Below, piece after piece: positions 1-7,341 of a stretch of DNA of 64,000 nucleotides. The stretch's first letter is position 1, and each line of letters opens with the position of its first letter. This DNA comes from Bacteroidota bacterium (GTDB taxonomy: Bacteria; Bacteroidota; Bacteroidia; Palsa-965), in assembly GCA_006218065.1 (NCBI GenBank), contig VBWE01000030.1:1114-65113 (forward strand), in the 5' to 3' direction. The notes beneath the pieces were generated by a model that saw nothing but the letters and a program-made list of their open reading frames with translations, was not told the DNA's origin and made no database searches. A program made the translations under genes and the position numbers.

Positions 1-30
1 GGTCGAGCAGTAGCCGAGACCGGACGAAAA

Positions 31-88
31 ACGTCGTCTCACATCTCAAGTCTCATATCCGGAAAAGGTACTGCGAAGCTTTAAAGGA
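31..88. repeat. heptad-iterated repeat, copy A
   Basis: Directly 3' of the aminotransferase gene. Positions 31-58 repeat the right arm of copy C (3481-3510), and the segment through 88 matches the reverse complement of the copy C left flank (about 3390-3448), including the GGAAAAGG and GCGAAGCTTTA words. Relative to copy C it lacks exactly one 7-bp unit (CTCATAT). The other arm, if present, lies left of the window. Confidence 0.8.
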
Positions 89-91
89 AAC

Positions 92-1285
92 TCACTGCAA
101 TTTCGCCAGCGCTTCTTTCATGCGGCGGAGCGCCTCGGTGAGTCTGGCATCCGAAGTGGCGTATGAAAAGCGGATATAATTGTCATCGCCGAAAGCTGCG
201 CCCGGAACAAGGGCCACGTGCGCCTGGTCGAGCAGGTAGCCGCAGAGATCGGTTCCGTTGCGGATAACCTGGTCGCCGTATTTTTTTCCGAAATAATACG
301 TTACGTCGGGAAAAACGTAAAATGCGCCCTGCGGAACGTTGGTTTTCAGCCCGGGAATTTCTTTCATCCCGGCAAGCACAAGATCGCGGCGGCGTTGAAA
401 TGCGTCGCGCATATAATGCGTGGTTTCGCCGGGCAGCAGCATGGCGGCGTGCATGGCTTTCTGCGTGATGGAGCAGGTGGCGCTGGTAAACTGGCCCTGC
501 ATTTTATCGCAGCCTTTCGCAATCCAGAGCGGCGCGGCGAGAATTCCTCCCCGCCAGCCCGTCATCGCAAAACCTTTTGAAACGCCGTTGATCGTGATGG
601 TGCGGTCGTAAATAAAATCGAACTGCGCCATCGCTTCGTGGCCGCCGATGAAGTTGATGTGCTCGTAAATCTCGTCGGAGATGATGTAGAACTCGGGATA
701 CTTCGCTACGACTCCGGCAATCGCTTTCAGTTCATCGCGGGTATATACGCTACCCGTGGGATTGCAGGGTGTGCTGAAAATCAGCAGCCGTGTTTTGGGT
801 GTGACCGCTTTTTCAATCTGCGCGGCGGTTACTTTGAAATCCGTATCAATGCCGGCTTTGATAATCACCGGTACGCCTTCGGCAAGTTTGATGAGTTCGA
901 TATAACTTACCCAGTACGGCGAAGGAACGATTACTTCATCGCCGGGATTTACAAGACTCAGCACGGCATTGGCGATGCTCTGCTTGGCGCCGGTGGAAAT
1001 CACGACCTGGTCCGCCGTGTAATTCAGTTTATTGTCGCGGCGGAATTTTTCGGCTACGGCAGCGCGCAGTTCGGCATAACCGGATACGTGCGTATAGTAA
1101 CTGAAGTTCCCGTCGATGGCTGATTTGGCGGCCTCTTTGATGGAATCGGGCGTCGGGAAATCGGGCTCGCCGAGGCTGAGGCTGATAATATCGACACCTT
1201 GTGCAATCAGTTCGCGGCTGCGTCGTGCCATCGCGATGGTCTGCGATTCACTCAGCCGGTTGATGCGGTCGGAGAGATGCGTCAT
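92..1285 (-). CDS. aspC: class I/II pyridoxal-phosphate aminotransferase, aspartate aminotransferase type
   Basis: The 397-residue protein should transfer amino groups between aspartate (or a similar amino acid) and 2-oxoglutarate in the cytoplasm. It shows the family landmarks in order: SLGEPDFPTP near the start, a STGAKQSI stretch that contacts the cofactor phosphate, STPCNPTGSVY, the SDEIYEHI segment whose Asp contacts the pyridine nitrogen, and NGVSKGFAMTGWRGG with the Schiff-base lysine. Length is normal for bacterial aspartate aminotransferases. The reading frame stays open upstream to about 1603, but the ATG at 1283-1285 begins the conserved MTHLSDRI N-terminus and the upstream extension is antisense to the next gene. 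It is transcribed away from the CFI-box gene. Exact amino-acid preference (aspartate, or a broader range including prephenate) cannot be told from sequence. Confidence 0.92.
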   Translation of the reverse strand: MTHLSDRINRLSESQTIAMARRSRELIAQGVDIISLSLGEPDFPTPDSIKEAAKSAIDGNFSYYTHVSGYAELRAAVAEKFRRDNKLNYTADQVVISTGAKQSIANAVLSLVNPGDEVIVPSPYWVSYIELIKLAEGVPVIIKAGIDTDFKVTAAQIEKAVTPKTRLLIFSTPCNPTGSVYTRDELKAIAGVVAKYPEFYIISDEIYEHINFIGGHEAMAQFDFIYDRTITINGVSKGFAMTGWRGGILAAPLWIAKGCDKMQGQFTSATCSITQKAMHAAMLLPGETTHYMRDAFQRRRDLVLAGMKEIPGLKTNVPQGAFYVFPDVTYYFGKKYGDQVIRNGTDLCGYLLDQAHVALVPGAAFGDDNYIRFSYATSDARLTEALRRMKEALAKLQ

Positions 1286-1363
1286 ATCCCTTTTTTGTGA
1301 AGCGGTAAAACTACTGTTTATATATACATTTGACAAACGCGAAATTTTTGCACCGGTATCCGC

Positions 1364-1924
1364 ATGAATAACCAGCTCAGCGAATTCGACAAACAACTGC
1401 TCGAACTTTGCCGCAAAGGCAGAACACTTGAAGCCGTAAAGCGATACACGGAAACGACTGGCGCCGGCCTCAAGGAAAGCAAAGACTATATAGACAGGCT
1501 GATGGAAAAGCCTTACGAGCCGGAGCCGCCCGATATGAGCAAACTCGACGAACGGCTGCTCGACCTGTGCCGGCAGGGAAACAAACTGGAAGCGGTAAAA
1601 CAATACCGCAATGCCACGGGCCAGGGACTTAAAGAGAGTAAAGATTACGTGGACCAGTTAGCCAAAGCACACGGCATCGAATTCAAAGGCGGCTGTTTCG
1701 TGGCTACGGCCTGTTTCGGCGATTACGATGCGCCCGAAGTTATTTTGCTCCGGCAGTTCCGGGATAAAAAACTGCTGACGAATACCGCCGGAAGGTTGTT
1801 TGTGAAAATATATTACGCCATTTCCCCGCCCATCGCCCGGCAGCTCGAAAAATCCGGCATCCTGAAACGTTTCGTCCGGAACTGTGTGCTGAAACCCTTA
1901 GTAAAACGGATCACCGGGAAGTAA
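1364..1924 (+). CDS. protein with two L7/L12 C-terminal-like repeats and a CFI-box C-terminal domain
   Basis: The 186-residue protein has two near-identical units, roughly residues 6-45 and 60-100, each of the form LLELC-KG-LEAVK-Y-TG-GLKESKDY. This matches the helix-turn region of the ribosomal protein L7/L12 C-terminal domain. It is followed from about residue 108 by GGCFVATACFGDYDAPEV and LLRQFRDKKL, which matches the CFI-box C-terminal domain (Cys-Phe-Ile/Val followed by ATA) seen in many bacterial proteins of unknown role. No signal peptide; cytoplasmic location is likely, though the C-terminus is basic and partly hydrophobic. The family assignment is from memory of motifs; no function is proposed. 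It converges on the next gene across repeat copy B. Confidence 0.75.
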   Translation: MNNQLSEFDKQLLELCRKGRTLEAVKRYTETTGAGLKESKDYIDRLMEKPYEPEPPDMSKLDERLLDLCRQGNKLEAVKQYRNATGQGLKESKDYVDQLAKAHGIEFKGGCFVATACFGDYDAPEVILLRQFRDKKLLTNTAGRLFVKIYYAISPPIARQLEKSGILKRFVRNCVLKPLVKRITGK

Positions 1925-2099
1925 ATATTTCCGATTGCCGATTTTGGATTTGCGATTGCATTATAAACATTAGCGCCTTCGCGTCTTAGCGGTAAAGTTT
2001 GTACTTCGTTTTCACCGCAGAGCCGAAGGGACGCAGAGTTTACGCAGAGATAAATCGCCAATCCAAAATCGGCAATCGGAAAATCGACGAAGTTTCGGA
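1925..2099. repeat. heptad-iterated inverted repeat, copy B
   Basis: Fills the gap between two convergent genes. Perfect 20-bp arms lie at 1931-1950 and 2060-2079. The left arm reads as 7-bp units (CCGATTG, CCGATTT, TGGATTT, GCGATTG). The interior (AGCGCCTTCGCGTCTTAGCG and a GCAGAG/CGCAGAG-rich return arm) forms a second imperfect hairpin and is shared with copy D at about 85-90% by eye over roughly 120 bp. It could act as a bidirectional terminator. Confidence 0.85.
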
Positions 2100-2705
2100 C
2101 TAGGATCCCCTGTATCGTGATTGCCACGAAGGACTTTGCATATCGCGCAGCAGGCGGAAAGCGGCCTCACCGAAAATAGGATCGTTGTACGATTGCGACA
2201 TGCCGTATTCTTTCAGCATATTGAACTGGCCTTCGGAAACGCCCAGTTTATCGGCCGCCCAGCCCGGGCCGGGATCATCTGCGCCCTGTTTGCGCTGGAA
2301 AGGATATTCGCCCCAGCGGAGTCGCCATAAATCGTCAATCACCGGACAATAGGCGGTAAAATCGTATTTGATGCCGCGGATGATGGTATCGAGCTGGTAT
2401 CCGCAGTCCTTGATCTCGTATTTCACGAAAAGATTTTCTTTTTTCGGGTTGGCTTCACTTTCCACCAGGCCCATGGCGATACTCAGGAAGTCGTGGCGGC
2501 TGATATTGATCTGCTCGTAACGAACCGATGGCCCGTTGTACACCCGGACGATTTTATAGGTAACCAGGCTGCTGTTTGCTCCGGGCATCAGGCTGAAACC
2601 GAGGTAAACCATATCAGGAGCTGCGTTTTCCTGTGCGGGAACAGGATTGACCGCCCGGGTACTTAAACCGGCCATGAGCAGGATAGAAAGAAACAGCTTC
2701 TTCAT
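2100..2705 (-). CDS. secreted protein of unknown function
   Basis: The 201-residue protein starts at the ATG at 2703-2705, giving MKKLFLSILLMAGLSTRAVN, a typical signal peptide with a likely cleavage before the mature part beginning around AQENAAPD. The mature protein is polar, with a DFLSIAMGLVESEANPKKE segment and a conserved-looking C-terminal WRLRWGEYPF ... FNMLKEYGMSQ region. It resembles Bacteroidota-specific exported proteins that I cannot assign to a named family. It lies alone on the minus strand, divergent from the 2850 gene and convergent with the CFI-box gene. An in-frame start six codons upstream would only lengthen the n-region. Confidence 0.75.
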   Translation of the reverse strand: MKKLFLSILLMAGLSTRAVNPVPAQENAAPDMVYLGFSLMPGANSSLVTYKIVRVYNGPSVRYEQINISRHDFLSIAMGLVESEANPKKENLFVKYEIKDCGYQLDTIIRGIKYDFTAYCPVIDDLWRLRWGEYPFQRKQGADDPGPGWAADKLGVSEGQFNMLKEYGMSQSYNDPIFGEAAFRLLRDMQSPSWQSRYRGS

Positions 2706-2849
2706 GGGGACAAATGCCGTCAAACCATAGTTTTACGCAATATCGCGCCGTTTTGTTGCGTCTTTTTTGGAAACCACGAACCGGAAATTGTATAAATTTA
2801 CGCCTCCGGCTGCAAAATCCACGCATAAAAGCCAGCCTGAACCACGTCT

Positions 2850-3380
2850 ATGAGTTTTGTCGAGATTGTTTACGACCTTCTGAAAATCCTGCTCCCGGCG
2901 GGTATCGTATTTGTGACCTGCTACTTCGTAGTGAAACATTTCCTCGATACGGAAACCAAACGCAGGCTTGCCGAGATCAGGCTGGCGAACCAGAATGTGA
3001 TTACGCCGGTGCGCTTGCAAGCTTACGAGCGCATTTCCATTTTCCTCGAACGTGTCAACCCGAACAGCCTCGTTCCGCGTGTGCATAAACAGGGCATGAG
3101 CGCCCGCCTGCTCCAGTCGGAACTGACCCGCGTCATCCGCCAGGAGTTCGATCACAACCTTTCCCAGCAGATTTACATGTCGAACCACGCCTGGGAAATG
3201 GTGAAAACCGCCAAAGAAGAAATTACCAAGCTCATCAACATCGCGGCTACCAAACTCCCGGATACCGCTACCGGCGCCGATCTCAGCCAGATGATCATCC
3301 AGATCTCGCAGCAGATCGATAAAATGCCGACGCAGGTGGCGCTTGATTATATCAAGAAAGAAGTAGGGCAGGTGTTTTAG
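2850..3380 (+). CDS. conserved Bacteroidota membrane-anchored protein (DUF7935-like)
   Basis: The 176-residue protein has one N-terminal transmembrane segment (about residues 8-29, ILLPAGIVFVTCYFVV) followed by a charged helical cytoplasmic or periplasmic region. The stretch LANQNVITPVRLQAYERISI, then FLERVNPNSLV and RQEFDHNLSQQIY, is strongly conserved in a Bacteroidota-only family that I recall as DUF7935. No catalytic motif is seen and no function is known to me. The gene converges on a lipoprotein gene, with repeat copy C between their stop codons. Confidence 0.8.
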   Translation: MSFVEIVYDLLKILLPAGIVFVTCYFVVKHFLDTETKRRLAEIRLANQNVITPVRLQAYERISIFLERVNPNSLVPRVHKQGMSARLLQSELTRVIRQEFDHNLSQQIYMSNHAWEMVKTAKEEITKLINIAATKLPDTATGADLSQMIIQISQQIDKMPTQVALDYIKKEVGQVF

Positions 3381-3389
3381 AGGAAGGTT

Positions 3390-3513
3390 CCTGTAAAGCT
3401 TCGCGGTTCCTTTTCCGGATATGAGATATGAGACTTGAGATGTGAGACTCCGTGTACTTGCGGATGATTCATGTCTAACGTCGTCTCACATCTCAAGTCT
3501 CATATCTCATATC
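3390..3513. repeat. heptad-iterated inverted repeat, copy C
   Basis: Perfect 31-bp inverted arms at 3418-3448 and 3483-3513, separated by 34 nt. Each arm is a run of 7-bp units of the pattern AGANNTG (AGATATG, AGACTTG, AGATGTG on the left). The right arm includes base 3513, the last base of the stop codon of the downstream minus-strand gene. The left flank (3390-3417) is shared, inverted, with copy A. A strong candidate for a bidirectional terminator at this convergent junction. Confidence 0.9.
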
Positions 3514-4310
3514 TATGATTTCTTAATCGCCACCTTCACCGGCTTCTCTTTCACATCAGTAACCGCGCCCAGTTTTCCATCGGTAACCTGCCCGGTATAA
3601 CGTGCTTTTTCCAGCATTTCGAAATCTTCGCTGCCTTCGTCATTATTGATGCTGCGCGCTTCGAGCGTAAAACGGCCGTCTTTTTCCAGGTTGCCCTGGA
3701 TCTGTGCGTTCATATATACCGGTGCGTCGGCTGCACCCATCAAACGGCCCAGCAGGAAACCACCGCTCACAGCGCCGTCGCGGATGATTGTGAAATAAAC
3801 GGACTTGTCGTGCGAATAGGGGCAGGCTTCGTATGATTCGGTTCGCAGTCCCCAAACCAGCAGCGTAGTATGTTCGTCCATCACCAGTTTATCCAGGGCG
3901 TATGCGTTCGCGTATTTGATCATGCCGATATCCAGTCCTTCGCAGTACTTCGCATAGCCGTTTTTGCTTTTGATTGAATCGATTTTATAGAATGATTTCA
4001 GATCCCATTCGGCCGCATCCGTCAGTTCATGTTTTGCCTGTACAGAGGAGAGTATTTTAACTTCTGCGGCCGAAAGCGAGTCGGCTTTGGTAATATCTTC
4101 TATCCGGAGGCTGTCCACTTTATAAGGCCAGGTATCCGAAGCTTTGAATCTTGCGGAAAGCGCTTCCATTTCGGGACTGAGTTTGACAGTCGCAACGGTA
4201 TCGCCGCCGGTTTTCGCGCTGTCACCGGTTTTAGAATTTTCCTCTTTACCGCCGCAGGAGCAGAGCATGCTGATGGAAAGGACCAATGCGGAAATCGAAA
4301 TGAGTTTCAT
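3513..4310 (-). CDS. lipoprotein of unknown function
   Basis: The 265-residue product starts at the ATG at 4308-4310, with [20 protein letters not shown] as signal peptide and lipobox (L-C-S-C). A Ser/Thr/Lys/Glu-rich linker follows (about residues 21-45), then a folded domain with no motif I recognise. A conserved-looking part is [15 protein letters not shown] and [19 protein letters not shown]. The frame is open far upstream of this start, but that part is antisense to the mutase gene and lacks a signal sequence, so the lipoprotein start was chosen. The product should sit in the inner or outer membrane facing the periplasm or surface. The gene stands alone and is divergent from the mutase gene. 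Confidence 0.8.
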   Translation of the reverse strand: MKLISISALVLSISMLCSCGGKEENSKTGDSAKTGGDTVATVKLSPEMEALSARFKASDTWPYKVDSLRIEDITKADSLSAAEVKILSSVQAKHELTDAAEWDLKSFYKIDSIKSKNGYAKYCEGLDIGMIKYANAYALDKLVMDEHTTLLVWGLRTESYEACPYSHDKSVYFTIIRDGAVSGGFLLGRLMGAADAPVYMNAQIQGNLEKDGRFTLEARSINNDEGSEDFEMLEKARYTGQVTDGKLGAVTDVKEKPVKVAIKKS

Positions 4311-4409
4311 AAGGTGGTACTGGTTTGGATGACAAGTATAAGAAATACTCCAGTTTCCGGAGTTCTCCTGCTGCCGATTATGCCTATTTTTGCGGCAAAT
4401 CATTTCATC

Positions 4410-5987
4410 ATGGCCAAGCCGGGAGAAGAGCAGGAACGCAAAGCGAAATTCATCACCGATTCCGGGATCGAGATCAAACGCATCTATCCGAAAACGGATA
4501 TTCCCGAAGAACAGCCGGGCGAATTTCCGTTCACGCGCGGAGTGCAGTCGAGCATGTACCGGGGCAAACTCTGGACCATGCGCCAGTATGCCGGTTTTTC
4601 CACCGCCGAAGAATCGAACAAACGTTACCATTACCTGCTGAAGAACGGAACCACGGGACTTTCCGTCGCGTTCGACCTGCCCACGCAGATCGGTTACGAT
4701 TCGGATCATGCGTTTTCGGAAGGCGAAGTCGGTAAATCCGGTGTAGCCATCGATTCGCTCCGCGACATGGAAATTTTATTCGACGGCATCCGCCTGGATG
4801 AAGTGACTACATCGATGACGATCAATTCCACGGCTTCGATTCTCCTGTCGATGTACATTGCGCTGGCGAAAAAGCAGGGCGCGGACGTGAAGAAAATTTC
4901 CGGCACGATCCAGAACGATCTGCTTAAAGAATACGCTGCGCGCGGCACGTACATTTACCCGCCGCAGGCTTCCATGCGCATCATCACGGATATTTTTGCC
5001 TACTGCAGCGCGGAAGTGCCGAAATGGAACACGATTTCCATTTCCGGTTACCATATCCGTGAAGCGGGTTCTACGGCAGTGCAGGAACTCGCGTTTACAC
5101 TCAGCAACGGCAAAGCGTACCTGGAAGCGGCGATCGCCAAGGGACTCGATATCGACGTATTTGCCAAACGGCTTTCCTTTTTCTTCAACGCGCACAATAA
5201 TTTTTTCGAAGAGATCGCGAAGTTCCGCGCCGCGCGGCGCATGTGGGCGCAGATCGTGAAAGAACTCGGCGCAAAAGATCCGCGTTCGATGATGCTGCGT
5301 TTTCATACGCAAACCGGCGGATCGACGCTTACCGCGCAGCAGCCGCAGAACAATATCGTGCGTGTTACTTTGCAGGCGCTTTCTGCCGTGATGGGCGGTA
5401 CGCAGAGCCTGCACACCAACGGCTTCGATGAGGCGCTGGCCCTGCCCACCGAAGAGGCTGCCCGCATCGCTTTGCGCACGCAGCAGATCATCGCACATGA
5501 AAGCGGGGCCGCCGATATGGTCGACCCGATGGCCGGTTCCTGGTTCGTGGAATCACTGACGAACGAAGTGGAAGCCGCGGCCTGGGATTATATCCGTAAA
5601 ATTGATGCGATGGGCGGTGCGGTGGCTGCGATCGAGCAGGGTTATATGCAGGACGAGATCGCTGCATCTTCATACAAGTACCAGAACGAAATACAGCGCG
5701 AAGAAAAAATTATCGTCGGCGTAAATAAATTTGTGGTCGAAGAAAAACCGGCTGAAAACCTGTTTACCGTGGATGATTCCATCCGTTTGCAGCAGATGGA
5801 AAAACTGAAGCAGGTAAAAGCATCGCGCAATGCGACTGAAGTACAGCAACTGCTGCAGCGCCTGGAACAGGCCGCCCGCGGCGACGAAAACCTGCTGCCG
5901 CATATTCTCGGTTCGGTGGAAGCTTACGCCACGCTCGGTGAAATTGCCGATGTGCTGCGTAACGTTTTCGGCGAATACAAGAACTGA
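4410..5987 (+). CDS. methylmalonyl-CoA mutase large-subunit catalytic domain (separate-subunit type)
   Basis: The 525-residue protein is the acyl-CoA-binding TIM-barrel part of a B12-dependent acyl-CoA mutase, which interconverts methylmalonyl-CoA and succinyl-CoA in propionate metabolism. Visible family landmarks are [11 protein letters not shown] (Tyr60), [10 protein letters not shown] (Gln168), PPQASMRII (Arg190) and [12 protein letters not shown] (His215). The Tyr/Arg pair is the methylmalonyl-type signature, as opposed to the Phe/Gln pair of isobutyryl-CoA mutase. No C-terminal cobalamin-binding domain (DxHxxG) is present: the protein ends at about 525 residues, so it needs a separately encoded B12-binding subunit, and none is in the window. 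The ATG at 4410-4412 was chosen because upstream sequence is antisense to the divergent lipoprotein gene. Its TGA stop is part of the arm of repeat copy D. Confidence 0.93.
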   Translation: MAKPGEEQERKAKFITDSGIEIKRIYPKTDIPEEQPGEFPFTRGVQSSMYRGKLWTMRQYAGFSTAEESNKRYHYLLKNGTTGLSVAFDLPTQIGYDSDHAFSEGEVGKSGVAIDSLRDMEILFDGIRLDEVTTSMTINSTASILLSMYIALAKKQGADVKKISGTIQNDLLKEYAARGTYIYPPQASMRIITDIFAYCSAEVPKWNTISISGYHIREAGSTAVQELAFTLSNGKAYLEAAIAKGLDIDVFAKRLSFFFNAHNNFFEEIAKFRAARRMWAQIVKELGAKDPRSMMLRFHTQTGGSTLTAQQPQNNIVRVTLQALSAVMGGTQSLHTNGFDEALALPTEEAARIALRTQQIIAHESGAADMVDPMAGSWFVESLTNEVEAAAWDYIRKIDAMGGAVAAIEQGYMQDEIAASSYKYQNEIQREEKIIVGVNKFVVEEKPAENLFTVDDSIRLQQMEKLKQVKASRNATEVQQLLQRLEQAARGDENLLPHILGSVEAYATLGEIADVLRNVFGEYKN

Positions 5988-6130
5988 TTTTGGATTGGCA
6001 ATAAAAGCATAAACGTTAGCGCCTTCGCGTCTTAGCGGTGAGGTTTGTGCTTCGTTTTCACCCCGAGTCGCAGGAACGCCGAGTTTATGCAGAGATAAAC
6101 CGCCAATCCAAAATCGGCAATCGCAAATCG
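5986..6130. repeat. heptad-iterated inverted repeat, copy D
   Basis: Perfect 14-bp arms at 5986-5999 and 6102-6115; the first two arm bases are the GA of the mutase TGA stop. The interior and right half match copy B (1965-2079) closely, including GCGCCTTCGCGTCTTAGCGG and GCAGAGATAAA. Both copies sit between convergent genes, in the same orientation. Confidence 0.85.
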
Positions 6131-6436
6131 TTACGGGTTTTGTTTTTCCACGAAGATGTAGATATCCTCGCTGTCGCGCTTCATCAGGTAATTTTCGCGC
6201 ACGAATTTTTCCACGTACTCCGGGTTGCTCTCCAGGTTTTTCAGGTCCTCGCGGTTGCGCTTGATTTCTTTCGAATAATAAAGCGTGTCTTCCTGCATTT
6301 TATTCACCTGCCGGGTGAGGTCGATCTGGGTAAACAGGTCGTTTTTGTCGAAGAACAAAAGCCACACAGCGAGGGCGGTCAGGGTAATGACATATTTGTT
6401 TTTGACAAAACGAAGTAAGAAGCGAATGACTTTCAT
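6131..6436 (-). CDS. FtsB/DivIC-family septum formation initiator
   Basis: The 101-residue protein has a short basic N-terminus, one transmembrane segment (about residues 13-30, YVITLTALAVWLLFF), then a coiled coil (DLTRQVNKMQEDTLYYSKEI) ending in the family-typical NPEYVEKFVRENYLMKR motif. This layout is that of the FtsB/DivIC division proteins, which bridge FtsL and FtsQ and help activate septal peptidoglycan synthesis. The ATG at 6434-6436 gives the usual short cytoplasmic tail; an in-frame start three codons upstream is possible. It is convergent with the mutase gene and divergent from the L,D-transpeptidase gene. Confidence 0.88.
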   Translation of the reverse strand: MKVIRFLLRFVKNKYVITLTALAVWLLFFDKNDLFTQIDLTRQVNKMQEDTLYYSKEIKRNREDLKNLESNPEYVEKFVRENYLMKRDSEDIYIFVEKQNP

Positions 6437-6582
6437 CGGAAACAAAAGTAACCGCCGTTTTCGTTCCTGTCTGCATCTGGACGGCTACGTGTGGATAACT
6501 TCAGCCGATTGTTAATTAAGATTAAGAAGTAAAACCGGTGTAACTTTCAGCGGAATTTTCCGTTTATAGTTCAGATACGCCC

Positions 6583-7338
6583 ATGCATATGAAACGCATT
6601 CTCCTGTTTCTTCCCCTGTTTTTGCTGGTTTCCATGACCTTCCAGGCGACCGGTTCCTTCCGTTCGCAGCAGAAAAAAATAGCCAAAGTCAAAACATCCT
6701 ATTCCGAAAAATGGCCGGGAATTACGAAACGGCTCAAGGAACTGAACCTGGACAGCAGTTCGATCAACATCTGCATCCGTGCATTCAAAAAAGAAGGACA
6801 GCTGGAAGTCTGGGTAAAGTCGTTCGGTTCCGCGGCCTACCAGCTTTACACCACGTACGAGATCTGCCAGGGTTCGGGCGTACTCGGTCCGAAGCGTTGC
6901 CAGGGCGACGGGCAGGTGCCGGAAGGTTTTTATACGGTCAATATCTTCAACCCGTACAGCAGTTATTATTTATCGCTCGGGGTGAGTTACCCGAATGCCT
7001 CCGACCGTTTTTTTGCCTGCAAACGCGATCCCGGCGGCGCGATCATGATTCACGGGAGTTGCGTTACCATCGGCTGCATCCCGCTCACCGACGACAAGAT
7101 CAAGGAGCTGTATGTACTGGCTGTGGAAGCGAAGAATAACGGGCAGCAGCATATTCCTATCCATATTTTCCCGGCACGGCTTTCTTCCTCCGGCCTGGCG
7201 GGACTGCTGGCCGACGAGTCGTACAAAGAGCATCACGCATTCTGGAAAAACCTGAAGAGCGGCTACGATTATTTTGAAGAGAAAAAGATTGCGCCGAAAG
7301 TAACGATAGATGCGAAAGGTGTGTACTCGTTTAATTAA
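6583..7338 (+). CDS. L,D-transpeptidase (YkuD fold, YafK/DpaA-like)
   Basis: The 251-residue protein has a signal peptide (MKRILLFLPLFLLVSMTFQA) and a YkuD-type catalytic domain. The active-site stretch is GGAIMIHGSCVTIGCIPLTD, with His and Gly upstream and the nucleophile Cys in IGCIPL, the form used by the YafK/DpaA branch. Members of this branch act on the peptidoglycan side chain or on the peptidoglycan-lipoprotein link in the periplasm. Another typical stretch is LEVWVKSFGSAAYQLY...YEICQGSGVLGPK. The second ATG (6589) is equally possible and changes only two residues. Its stop is three nucleotides from the convergent kup stop, with no repeat element between. Confidence 0.9.
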   Translation: MHMKRILLFLPLFLLVSMTFQATGSFRSQQKKIAKVKTSYSEKWPGITKRLKELNLDSSSINICIRAFKKEGQLEVWVKSFGSAAYQLYTTYEICQGSGVLGPKRCQGDGQVPEGFYTVNIFNPYSSYYLSLGVSYPNASDRFFACKRDPGGAIMIHGSCVTIGCIPLTDDKIKELYVLAVEAKNNGQQHIPIHIFPARLSSSGLAGLLADESYKEHHAFWKNLKSGYDYFEEKKIAPKVTIDAKGVYSFN

Positions 7339-7341
7339 CGC

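Noticed and set aside
4776-5498. 240-codon open frame antisense to the mutase
   Set aside because: The mutase has clear catalytic motifs; the antisense frame has none.
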